From positions 1-6,542 of the forward strand of contig JAUWGN010000066.1 in NCBI GenBank assembly GCA_030606385.1: 6,542 bases of DNA, in the 5' to 3' direction. Below, piece by piece: positions 1-5,619 of the stretch; positions within the stretch are counted from its first letter, which is position 1, and every line of letters begins with the position of its first letter. The translations under genes were made by a program, and so were the position numbers. The stretch comes from Dehalococcoidia bacterium. GTDB lineage: Bacteria > Chloroflexota > Dehalococcoidia > GIF9 > AB-539-J10. The notes below the pieces were generated by a model. That model searched no databases, was not told where the DNA came from, and saw only the letters and a list, made by a program, of their open reading frames with translations.

Positions 1-1223
1 CCCTGCCAGGTTACCTTTAGCCTTTCCTTGTAAAATCCGGCAATCACAGGGACGACCAGGCCGCAGGTGAAAATGGTATAGGCAAAGAGGAGAGATGCGA
101 TCACCCCCTTCAAGGCTAAAGCTAATGCCAGCGCCAGAAGACCAAGGCCAACCAGGCTGAGACGAGTTAGGAAAACAGTCCTTCGTTCATCAATTGAAGG
201 ACGAAGTCGCTTTAAGATGTCCTCTGTCAGGATGACGCTCTGGCTTAAAAGGCAGGTATCCGCCGAGGACATCAACGCAGCAATCAAGGCGGCTAGAATT
301 AAGCCGCCCAAAGCGGGGGAAAGAACGCCGCTTATGAGCTGCGGAAAGGCTTGCTCGGGGGAAATCTGGGGATAGAGGACTTGAGCGCTCATCCCGATAA
401 AAACGACAGCGAAAGCCAGGGGGATAAACAGGGTTGCCGTCAGGAAAGTTGCCCTCCGAGCTGTTCCCTCATCCTTAGAACAGAAGAGACGAGTATACAT
501 ATCCGGTCCTACCACATAAGTTGCGCCAACAAGAATCAAAAATGATAGCAGCATCTTCCAGCTAAACTCGGGGCTTACCGGGAAGGAGAAATAGCCAGAT
601 GGAAGGGATGCCTTTAAGCCATCAATCCCTCCTATACCAGAAAGGGCAAGCCCTGCAGCTATAAAGATACCCAGGAAAAGTATCACCGCCTGGATAAAAT
701 CGGTGCGAATGATGGAGAACTGCCCACCAAGAACAGCGTAAAGTATCACCACCAGGCTGAAAATGACCATCCAGGAGGTAACAGAGGCCACCCCCAGAAT
801 AGACAAAACCTTTCCTGCGGCAACGATTTGTCCGGCAACCACACCCACCCAGGCAATAACAATGAGAATGGAAGCTGCCAAACCCACCACGCTGCCGTAT
901 TGTTTTCCTACAAGCTCGGGAAGGGTGTAGAGAGCAGCAGCCCTTACCTTCCGGGCAAAGAAGAATCCCAGAACCAGCAAGCCAATAGAGCCAACAAGAA
1001 GCCACCAAGCGCCAGTCAAGCCCTGCTGGAATCCCAAGCCAGCCATCCCCACCGTGGCAGAGCCACCAAGGGCAGTGGCTAGAAGCGACCCGGTAATTAA
1101 GGGCGTATTCCCCTGGCGATTAGCCACAAAGAAGCCGTCCTGGCTTCCCACCCTCCTCCTGCTCCACACTCCAACACCGATTATGACCAGAAAATAACCG
1201 ATGAGGATGAGCAACCGGGACAT
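1..1223 (-). CDS. Sodium:solute symporter (SSS family), 3' end outside the window
   Basis: This is an inner-membrane secondary transporter of the SSS/SLC5 family, expected to use the Na+ gradient to import a small solute. The 407 visible codons start at ATG 1223 and stay open to the left edge; family members are usually 450-550 aa, so the last helices are missing. About ten hydrophobic helices are visible (roughly residues 3-20, 43-65, 72-91, 112-131, 150-166, 174-195, 223-240, 259-280, 303-320, 351-372, 376-396). The first core helix carries ATALGGSATVGMAGLGF (50-66). The segment LIAALMSSADTCLLSQ (313-328), followed by TED, matches the PutP/vSGLT Na+-site helix, with S319/S320 as likely Na+ ligands. 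The gene starts 3 nt after the birA stop, and AAGG at 1230-1233 sits 6 nt before the ATG, so it is cotranscribed with birA. The substrate cannot be read from the sequence; the birA link makes a vitamin such as biotin or pantothenate a speculative candidate. Confidence 0.93.
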   Translation of the reverse strand, partial: MSRLLILIGYFLVIIGVGVWSRRRVGSQDGFFVANRQGNTPLITGSLLATALGGSATVGMAGLGFQQGLTGAWWLLVGSIGLLVLGFFFARKVRAAALYTLPELVGKQYGSVVGLAASILIVIAWVGVVAGQIVAAGKVLSILGVASVTSWMVIFSLVVILYAVLGGQFSIIRTDFIQAVILFLGIFIAAGLALSGIGGIDGLKASLPSGYFSFPVSPEFSWKMLLSFLILVGATYVVGPDMYTRLFCSKDEGTARRATFLTATLFIPLAFAVVFIGMSAQVLYPQISPEQAFPQLISGVLSPALGGLILAALIAALMSSADTCLLSQSVILTEDILKRLRPSIDERRTVFLTRLSLVGLGLLALALALALKGVIASLLFAYTIFTCGLVVPVIAGFYKERLKVTWQ

Positions 1224-1226
1224 CTT

Positions 1227-2150
1227 TTACCTTAGATGAATACAGTCTCCAGCGAGGGCAGCCCTCACCAAGCCGTCCTTATCCCTTATCAAAAGCGCCC
1301 CACTGGCATCAATGTCGATAGCTTGACCTTCCATTGTTTCGCCCAGAGATATTACCCTCACCCACTTATTCAGCGTGACAGAGAGGTTCTTCCACTCCTC
1401 AAGCAGCTCAGTCCTGGTTAGCAAAGCATATTGCTCATTGATTTCCTTGACCAGCGAGCTTAAAAATTCCTTTCGGGAAATCTCCCTGCCCAACTCCTCC
1501 TTCAAGGAGGTGGCAGTGTGTTCAAGTTGAGAGATAGGTGAATTGGCATTTATTCCGATGCCCATGTTGACGAAATTCACGGTATCGGTCTCAGCATCCA
1601 TCTCAGCCAGTATGCCACAGACTTTCTTTCCGTTTATCAAGACATCATTGGGCCATTTCAATTCAGCGTTCAAGCCAAAAAGCTTCCTGATGGTCTTAGC
1701 CACAGCAACTGAGGCCATCAGATTTATCCTCGGAGCGTAAACCGGGCTTATCCTGGGCCTCAAAACGATGGTGAAGTAAATCCCTCCCTGTGGAGATTGC
1801 CATTCCCGGCTCAGCCTCCCCCTTCCAGTGGTTTGCCTTTCAGCGATGACGAGCGTTCCCTCCTTCACCCCTTTCCTTGCCAATTCCCGGGCAATATCCA
1901 TGGTGGAGCCAATTTCATGAAAATGATGAATCTTTGGCTCTAACTCAGGGAATTCACAGGGGAGCAACAAATCTGGAGAGGAAACCAGTCGGTATCCTCT
2001 GGGTGAAGCTTCTATTACATAGCCATCCCGCTTTAAGTCACGGATGTGCTTCCAGATAGAGACCCTGGAGGTACCCAGGGATTTACTCACCTTTTCACCG
2101 GAGATATATCCTTTAGCCTCACGAAGTGCCTTTAATATCTCCGCCTTCAT
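1227..2150 (-). CDS. birA: Bifunctional biotin--[acetyl-CoA-carboxylase] ligase / biotin operon repressor
   Basis: Cytosolic enzyme that makes biotinyl-5'-AMP and transfers biotin to a lysine of biotin-carboxyl-carrier domains. With its N-terminal DNA-binding domain it also acts as a biotin-sensing repressor. From ATG 2150 it is 307 aa, close to the ~320 aa of class II BirA. Residues 1-55 form a winged helix-turn-helix (SGEKVSKSLGTSRVSIWKHI at 17-36). The catalytic core has the ATP/biotin loop GRGRLSREWQSPQGG (109-123), KWPNDVLINGKKVCGIL (165-181) with the active-site Lys region, and MGIGINAN (196-203). An SH3-like C-terminal domain covers about 258-307. A GTG at 2186 would add 12 residues, but ATG 2150 is preferred: the added residues precede the normal BirA N-terminus, AAGG lies 8 nt before the ATG, and the GTG lies upstream of the predicted -10 box. 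One deviation is Ser in GRGRLS where Gly is common. The gene leads a two-gene operon with the symporter. Confidence 0.95.
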   Translation of the reverse strand: MKAEILKALREAKGYISGEKVSKSLGTSRVSIWKHIRDLKRDGYVIEASPRGYRLVSSPDLLLPCEFPELEPKIHHFHEIGSTMDIARELARKGVKEGTLVIAERQTTGRGRLSREWQSPQGGIYFTIVLRPRISPVYAPRINLMASVAVAKTIRKLFGLNAELKWPNDVLINGKKVCGILAEMDAETDTVNFVNMGIGINANSPISQLEHTATSLKEELGREISRKEFLSSLVKEINEQYALLTRTELLEEWKNLSVTLNKWVRVISLGETMEGQAIDIDASGALLIRDKDGLVRAALAGDCIHLR

Positions 2151-2152
2151 TT

Positions 2153-2181
2153 CGTTAACCTTAATCCCATAAAGGTTAACG
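2153..2181. promoter_or_regulatory. Perfect inverted repeat upstream of birA, candidate BirA operator
   Basis: Seen directly: cgttaacctt (2153-2162) and aaggttaacg (2172-2181) are exact reverse complements, 10-bp arms around a 9-nt spacer. Read as half-sites this is GTTAACC-N13-GGTTAAC. Known BirA boxes have the form TTGTWAACC / GGTTWACAA separated by about 14-16 bp, so the half-sites agree at the core while the spacing is slightly short. The two GTTAAC cores are 21 bp apart centre to centre, two helical turns, which suits a dimer binding one face of the DNA. The repeat covers the putative -10 and transcription start of birA, the right place for repression. As RNA it could also fold and hide the AAGG ribosome site. 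Confidence 0.65.
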
Positions 2182-2201
2182 GCCACTCAGCCTTCTGTCA
2201 A
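2173..2201 (-). promoter_or_regulatory. Putative sigma-70-type promoter for birA-symporter operon
   Basis: On the minus strand a consensus -35 TTGACA (2201-2196) is followed after 17 bp by TAACCT (2178-2173), which matches 3 of 6 positions of a -10 box. Transcription would begin near 2166, giving a leader of about 16 nt before ATG 2150. The -10 is weak and lies inside the inverted repeat, so its sequence may be constrained by operator function. Support is the perfect -35, the correct spacing and the position. Confidence 0.45.
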
Positions 2202-2228
2202 GCCTCTATTTCCCCACTCCTTTCCTGA

Positions 2229-2261
2229 GATTGCTTCGGCACGTTGTGCCGCGCAATGACA
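2229..2261. repeat. Palindromic dispersed-type repeat, copy 1
   Basis: This 33-nt unit begins gattgcttcggcac and ends caatgaca. It matches the copy at 2477-2509 at 31 of 33 positions. Internally attgc pairs with gcaat and ggcac pairs with gtgcc around a gtt loop, so it can form a cruciform or RNA hairpin, as REP-like elements do. Elements of this general form (attgcttcg...caatgaca) recur between genes in many environmental bacterial genomes; that is from memory of the class and was not searched here. It could also act as a bidirectional transcription stop. Confidence 0.75.
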
Positions 2262-2291
2262 GGAGCATACAAATTCCAAGCCCTAAATCCG

Positions 2292-2469
2292 AAATCCTAA
2301 ACAATGTAAAAGAGCAGTCAGCAATCAGTAGTCAGCTGATGGCTGAAGGCTGAAAGCTGATAGCTACCAACAGAAAAGTAAAAGTCAAAAATCAAAGACC
2401 AAAATGAGAAAGGTTTTTACATTTTAATTTGTCACTTTGACTTTTTATCTTTGATATTGTTTAGGATTT
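2292..2469. repeat. Element bounded by 14-bp perfect inverted repeats
   Basis: The sequence aaatcctaaacaat at 2292-2305 is the exact reverse complement of attgtttaggattt at 2456-2469. The pair encloses about 150 nt containing the heptamer array and an A/T-rich segment. The size and terminal repeats resemble a small non-autonomous element (MITE-like), but no target-site duplication was recognised and no transposase is present, so the mobile interpretation is only a possibility. Confidence 0.5.
2335..2365. repeat. Heptamer tandem repeat GCTGANN
   Basis: Four consecutive 7-nt units, gctgatg, gctgaag, gctgaaa and gctgata, are followed by a partial gct. Only the last two bases of each unit vary. 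Just upstream, tcagc occurs in inverted orientation (2318-2322 and 2332-2336), so the segment can pair with itself. It lies within the inverted-repeat-bounded element and has no coding role that can be seen. Confidence 0.7.
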
Positions 2470-2476
2470 AACTTGG

Positions 2477-2509
2477 GATTGCTTCGGCACGTTGTGCCTC
2501 ACAATGACA
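2477..2509. repeat. Palindromic dispersed-type repeat, copy 2
   Basis: Second copy, in direct orientation, of the 33-nt unit at 2229-2261. The two differ only where copy 1 has gcg and this copy has tca just before caatgaca. The ggcac-gtt-gtgcc hairpin is fully kept and the outer stem is shortened to attg/caat. It ends 14 nt beyond the stop of the membrane-protein gene (2524), so it may serve as that gene's transcription stop, though no T-run follows it. Confidence 0.75.
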
Positions 2510-2523
2510 TCAAGGAAGAAAGA

Positions 2524-2967
2524 CTACTTTAGTTCTCTTTGTTCTTCAGTCTGCTTAAAGGGATAGAATACGACTATGAGAAGCCACAATATAATCGACA
2601 CGACCACCACTATCCATAATTTTGGGCAAGCTGTGCCCGACAATACCGCGAAACCTCGAACTACATCACTCAAAACACCAGATAACACCACGATAAACAC
2701 CAGCCACTTATGCTTTAACGGGTTGATTGCTGCTATCAGAGCTGCTACACCGAAGGTGAAAAAAAGCACACCCATTTCACGTGCAGCTAGTGCCATCCAG
2801 GGATGGTTTATGTCAAATATCCCCCCTCCCCCTACAATTTCATGAGTTTTCACCGGGAAGAATATATGACCTAATCCATTAGCAAGTAGAAAGATGCCTG
2901 TAGCTATTAAGACAGAGCGGACAATTTTTACCCTAGTCTGGGTTGTCATAATTTGATATGTTAGCAT
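2524..2967 (-). CDS. Small four-helix integral membrane protein, function unknown
   Basis: The 147-aa product is mostly hydrophobic with four likely membrane helices at about residues 17-37, 58-81, 88-108 and 117-136, and a charged tail (KQTEEQRELK). Between helices 1 and 2 is a glycine-rich loop, HEIVGGGGIFDINHPW (42-57), which may be outside the membrane. I do not recognise a family. The start is uncertain: ATG 2967 and ATG 2949 (residue 7) both lack a clear Shine-Dalgarno sequence, so the shorter form is equally possible. The gene is divergent from the GMC operon, with only 23 nt between the two starts, so the two transcription units must share regulatory DNA. The hydrophobic profile and lack of decay support a real gene. 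Confidence 0.75.
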   Translation of the reverse strand: MLTYQIMTTQTRVKIVRSVLIATGIFLLANGLGHIFFPVKTHEIVGGGGIFDINHPWMALAAREMGVLFFTFGVAALIAAINPLKHKWLVFIVVLSGVLSDVVRGFAVLSGTACPKLWIVVVVSIILWLLIVVFYPFKQTEEQRELK

Positions 2968-2990
2968 AGATCGATATTGAAACAGGGGCG

Positions 2991-3440
2991 GTGAAGTCCC
3001 CCGAAAGATACAAAGTGCTTACCAAGTATGAGGCGGAGATTCTAAGAGCGGCTATCCCCGATGTGCTGGGAGAAAATGAGGGACTGCCACCTGTAGATGC
3101 AGATCGAATTGTTCGCTGGATTGATACTCAATATCTGGCCAAGTCCACCTTCGAGTTCAGATTACTGTACCGCTTTTTGATTCTGGCACTACAATTTCTG
3201 TTCCCCTTCCTATTTGGAAGCGAATATAAGATTTTCCTCCAGCTTTCATCCGAAGAAAAGCAACATCTGTTCAACAAATGGGCTCAAAGTCGGCTTTACC
3301 TGCTTCGCAATAGCTTTACCATTTTCAGGCTGGCTATTTGCTTTGCCTACTATGGACAAGATGAAGTGTCCAGGGCGATAGGATACGATGCCGCGGCAAA
3401 ATTGGAGGAGGCTTCAAAAAGACAGGTGGTCAGGGATTAA
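2991..3440 (+). CDS. Small subunit of GMC oxidoreductase (gluconate dehydrogenase subunit 3-like / alcohol oxidase N-terminal-like)
   Basis: The 149-aa protein starts at GTG 2991 and ends 2 nt before the GMC gene, so the two are cotranscribed and probably form a complex. It begins with TKYEAEILRAAIPDVL (11-26), a pattern seen at the start of gluconate 2-dehydrogenase subunit 3-type proteins, then DADRIVRWID (36-45), a hydrophobic stretch at about 60-75 and a helical region FLQLSSEEKQHLFNKWAQSR (82-101) ending near AIGYDA. In long-chain alcohol oxidases a comparable helical region precedes the FAD domain in the same polypeptide; here it appears as a separate subunit (inference from pattern memory). 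No Tat or Sec signal is visible. An AGGGG at 2984-2988 is too close to the GTG for ideal spacing, so the exact start is less certain than the gene. Confidence 0.8.
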   Translation: MKSPERYKVLTKYEAEILRAAIPDVLGENEGLPPVDADRIVRWIDTQYLAKSTFEFRLLYRFLILALQFLFPFLFGSEYKIFLQLSSEEKQHLFNKWAQSRLYLLRNSFTIFRLAICFAYYGQDEVSRAIGYDAAAKLEEASKRQVVRD

Positions 3441-3442
3441 AG

Positions 3443-5002
3443 ATGATTTTGAGTTATCAAGACATCCATTCCGATGTAAAGGTTGATTGCGATGTGGCAG
3501 TCATTGGTTCTGGCGCAGGCGGCGCTGTGGTTGCCAAGGAACTGGCAGAAATGGGACATTCAGTAGCGGTCGTGGAGGAGGGGGGATACTTTACCAGAAA
3601 GGATTTCAGGTGCCGACCGGTGGAGTCAATGCTCTCGATGTATCGGGACAGTGGACAAACTTTCACACTGGGCAGACCTATCTGCATCCTCCCATTGGGC
3701 AAGACTGTGGGAGGGACGACAACCATCAATTCGGGGACCTGTCTGCGCATTCCACCAAAGGTGCTGAAGGAGTGGCAGGAAAACTACGGACTCAAAGAGC
3801 TCAACGAAGAGGAACTGGGACTATTTTGTGAGCGAATTGAACGATTTTTGTATGTTCAGCCAGCAGACCCTGAGGTAGTGGGCACAAATAACCTGAAGTT
3901 CAAGGAAGGGGCAGATAAACTGGGATATTCGGCAGGTTTCCTGCCACGCAATGCCAAGGAATGTGACGGGTCGGGACTATGCACCTTCTGTTGCCCCATA
4001 GACGCCAAACAATCCATGAATATATCCTACATTCCTGAAGCATCAAAACTGGGAGCAACAATATATGCCAATTGTCTTGCTGAGAAAATTGTGGTGGAAA
4101 ACGGAAGAGCCACAGGGGTTCTGGGACACTTTGTTGACCCTGATTCGGGACGAAAGGCAAAGAGCATCCAGCTGGGAGCAAAGGTGGTAATCCTGGCTGC
4201 GGGTGCCATTTACACACCCTATTTTCTTCTTAAGAACAAATTAGCCACCTCCAGCGGTCAGGTGGGAAAGCACCTCCGCATTCACCCCTGCGTCGGCGTA
4301 GCAGCATCATTTGATGAGGATGTCTGTTGCTGGGATGGAATCCCCCAGAGCACGTATGTCGATGAATTCTTTGAGGAAGAAGGCATCATGTTTGAGGGGG
4401 CAACAACTCCGCCTGAGGTCCAATCGAACACCCTGCCTTACGCTGGGAACAAACATGCCAAACTGATGAGTCAATTTTCCAAAATCGCCTTATTCGGCTC
4501 CATGGTCTCTGATACCAGTGAAGGCTCGGTGAGAGCGCTGCCTTTCTCCCATAGACCCATTGTGCTATATAACCTCAACAAGAATGACATCCGCAGGCTA
4601 CAGTTATCTGTGGTACACCTGGCTGAAATCTGGTTTGCCACTGGCGCCAAGAGGGTTTACCCTATGCTTGCCACGATGGCAGAATTAACATCACCGAAGC
4701 AGGTTGAGGAGCTTAAAAGATTCAAGCTAAGCGGGAAGGATTTTACCATCACCGCATATCACCCCATGGGCACTTGCAGGATGGGAAGTGACCCAACGAA
4801 ATCCGTGGTCAACGTTAATTGTGAGACCTGGGACGTAAAAAGGCTGTTCATCTGCGATGCCAGCGTTTTCCCAACCTCGCTAGGGGTAAACCCCCAAATG
4901 ACCATCATGGCCATTGCCACCAGAACCGCAGCCCATATCGATGGAGTTCTGGCAAGAACAAATTCAACAAAGGAGGTAATAATGAACGATGATACCGTTT
5001 GA
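3443..5002 (+). CDS. GMC-family FAD-dependent alcohol oxidoreductase with Cys-rich motif
   Basis: A 519-aa flavoprotein of the glucose-methanol-choline family, expected to oxidise a primary alcohol or related CH-OH substrate. The dinucleotide-binding motif is G22-x-G24-x-x-G27, followed by VAVVEEGG (41-48). A second flavin motif, GKTVGGTTTINSG, is at 86-98. The C-terminal domain has H440 in HPMGTCRMG (440-448) and N483-P484 in GVNPQMTIM, the usual His/Asn catalytic region. Between the domains, residues 174-184 give C-x5-C-x2-C-C followed by Pro, a cysteine motif typical of the long-chain alcohol oxidase/dehydrogenase branch and suggestive of a metal or Fe-S site. No signal peptide is visible, so the protein is probably cytoplasmic or held at the membrane by its neighbours. 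CAGGG at 3431-3435 precedes the ATG by 7 nt. The real substrate is unknown; a long-chain or sterol-like alcohol is plausible given the lipid-related genes nearby. Confidence 0.93.
   Translation: MILSYQDIHSDVKVDCDVAVIGSGAGGAVVAKELAEMGHSVAVVEEGGYFTRKDFRCRPVESMLSMYRDSGQTFTLGRPICILPLGKTVGGTTTINSGTCLRIPPKVLKEWQENYGLKELNEEELGLFCERIERFLYVQPADPEVVGTNNLKFKEGADKLGYSAGFLPRNAKECDGSGLCTFCCPIDAKQSMNISYIPEASKLGATIYANCLAEKIVVENGRATGVLGHFVDPDSGRKAKSIQLGAKVVILAAGAIYTPYFLLKNKLATSSGQVGKHLRIHPCVGVAASFDEDVCCWDGIPQSTYVDEFFEEEGIMFEGATTPPEVQSNTLPYAGNKHAKLMSQFSKIALFGSMVSDTSEGSVRALPFSHRPIVLYNLNKNDIRRLQLSVVHLAEIWFATGAKRVYPMLATMAELTSPKQVEELKRFKLSGKDFTITAYHPMGTCRMGSDPTKSVVNVNCETWDVKRLFICDASVFPTSLGVNPQMTIMAIATRTAAHIDGVLARTNSTKEVIMNDDTV
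4971..4976 (+). promoter_or_regulatory. Strong Shine-Dalgarno inside the GMC gene end
   Basis: AGGAGG lies 12 nt before ATG 4989 of the membrane-protein gene and 5 nt before ATG 4982. ATG 4982 is codon 514 of the GMC reading frame and would give only six codons before the GMC stop. The site must serve the downstream gene, either directly at long spacing or by reinitiation at the overlapping stop. Confidence 0.6.
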
Positions 5003-5360
5003 TAGCTTTTTGATCGATGTCTTCTGGCTGATAGGATTGGGTTTTGTGGTTGCCTGGGTAAACGCTGCCTTTCCCGGCAGGCATCTGGTGGAGATACTTT
5101 CAGGAGTAATCCTGGTCCTTTTCTGGGTCTCCAGCATCGGGATGTATTGTGAATGGTCAGCGGCTGCCTGGATGTGGCAGATGATGGGCGCCGAATCGGG
5201 AAGGGACTGGATGATAAATTCGGGCATATTTAACTTCGATTGGAGAAACCTTACCCTGGGGAGCCATATCCTGTTCGGTACCTTATTCGCCGCTTACCCG
5301 CTGTGGCTATACACCGGGCTTCGAATAGGATATTCAATCTTCGGAAGAAGGAAGGATTAA
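4989..5360 (+). CDS. Small membrane protein, third gene of GMC operon
   Basis: The 123-aa product has probable membrane helices at about residues 7-27, 35-54 and 92-115. Between the last two is an aromatic, Met-rich segment, CEWSAAAWMWQMMG (54-67), and a basic end, GRRKD. I do not recognise a family. It overlaps the GMC gene by 14 nt in another frame, which points to translational coupling and a matched amount of product. In this setting it could anchor the GMC enzyme and its small subunit to the membrane or pass electrons to the quinone pool; no heme-ligand or quinone motif confirms this. The stop codon shares TTAA with the stop of the converging remnant. Confidence 0.8.
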   Translation: MIPFDSFLIDVFWLIGLGFVVAWVNAAFPGRHLVEILSGVILVLFWVSSIGMYCEWSAAAWMWQMMGAESGRDWMINSGIFNFDWRNLTLGSHILFGTLFAAYPLWLYTGLRIGYSIFGRRKD

Positions 5361-5602
5361 GCTGCTTGCCTCCAATGCCGAGTTGAAGGCGATGTCTCCT
5401 GCGAGTCGTCGATCGTTTTAGGGTTGTACACTACGTCGCCATCGTAAAGAGAAGCTTCAGCACATTCCTCCAGCCCCTCTTCGGGGACACCGACGTCACA
5501 AAGCCTTTGAGGAAGCCCTAGCTTCTTGGTCAGTTCCCATATGGCATTGGCGGCAGCTTCGCCAGCCTCCATATCGCTCATCCCGGCTTTTCTAACTCCC
5601 AG
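5357..5602 (-). pseudogene. C-terminal remnant of iron-containing alcohol dehydrogenase
   Basis: Reading from 5602, about 81 codons resemble the last part of a group III (iron-type) alcohol dehydrogenase of about 380 aa: a helix with EAGEAAANAIWELTKKLGLP, then QRLCDVGVPEEGLEE, AEASLYDGDVVYNP and a Thr/Asp-rich end. The homology-like reading begins just after an in-frame TAA at 5603-5605, upstream of the first ATG at 5581. The gene therefore lost roughly its first 300 codons, including the NAD-binding and iron-ligand His regions. The tail after SQE also departs from the usual helical ending, suggesting a small frameshift or replacement. No functional enzyme can result. It sits 38 nt (from its ATG) after the SCP2 stop. 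A short expressed peptide is possible but unsupported. Confidence 0.72.
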
Positions 5603-5619
5603 TTATTCTTAAGCGGTCA

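Larger units (their letters stand above)
2187..2523. other. Gene-free intergenic block of nested repeats
   Basis: No coding sequence is evident in about 337 nt between the small membrane-protein gene and birA. Beyond the birA -35 box, it holds two 33-nt palindromic repeats near its ends, a 14-bp inverted repeat inside them, a heptamer tandem array in the middle, and an A/T-rich stretch (2371-2460) where atcaaaga (2391-2398) is mirrored by tctttgat (2448-2455). The layout looks like accumulated or composite non-coding repeat elements rather than decayed coding DNA. Confidence 0.7.

Noticed and set aside
351..545. Plus-strand 64-codon frame antisense to the symporter
   Set aside because: No ribosome site or family signal, and it lies opposite a conserved coding region.
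622..1008. Open frame of 128 codons on the minus strand
   Set aside because: It lies in another frame of the symporter gene, whose protein has clear SSS motifs throughout; the alternative is Cys/Trp/Gly-rich and not protein-like.
2292..2469. Insertion sequence
   Set aside because: The inverted repeats enclose no transposase coding capacity and no target duplication was recognised; kept only as a repeat element.
2229..2509. CRISPR-like pair of repeats
   Set aside because: Only two copies more than 200 nt apart, palindromic over the whole length, with no regular spacers or cas genes.
2943..2971. TTGTCA at 2943-2948 as -35 of the GMC operon
   Set aside because: No acceptable -10 lies at 16-18 bp (best match 3 of 6), so the promoter cannot be supported.
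3457..4217. Several open frames antisense to or shifted within the GMC gene
   Set aside because: They are shadows of a strongly conserved FAD enzyme and have no ribosome sites or recognisable motifs.
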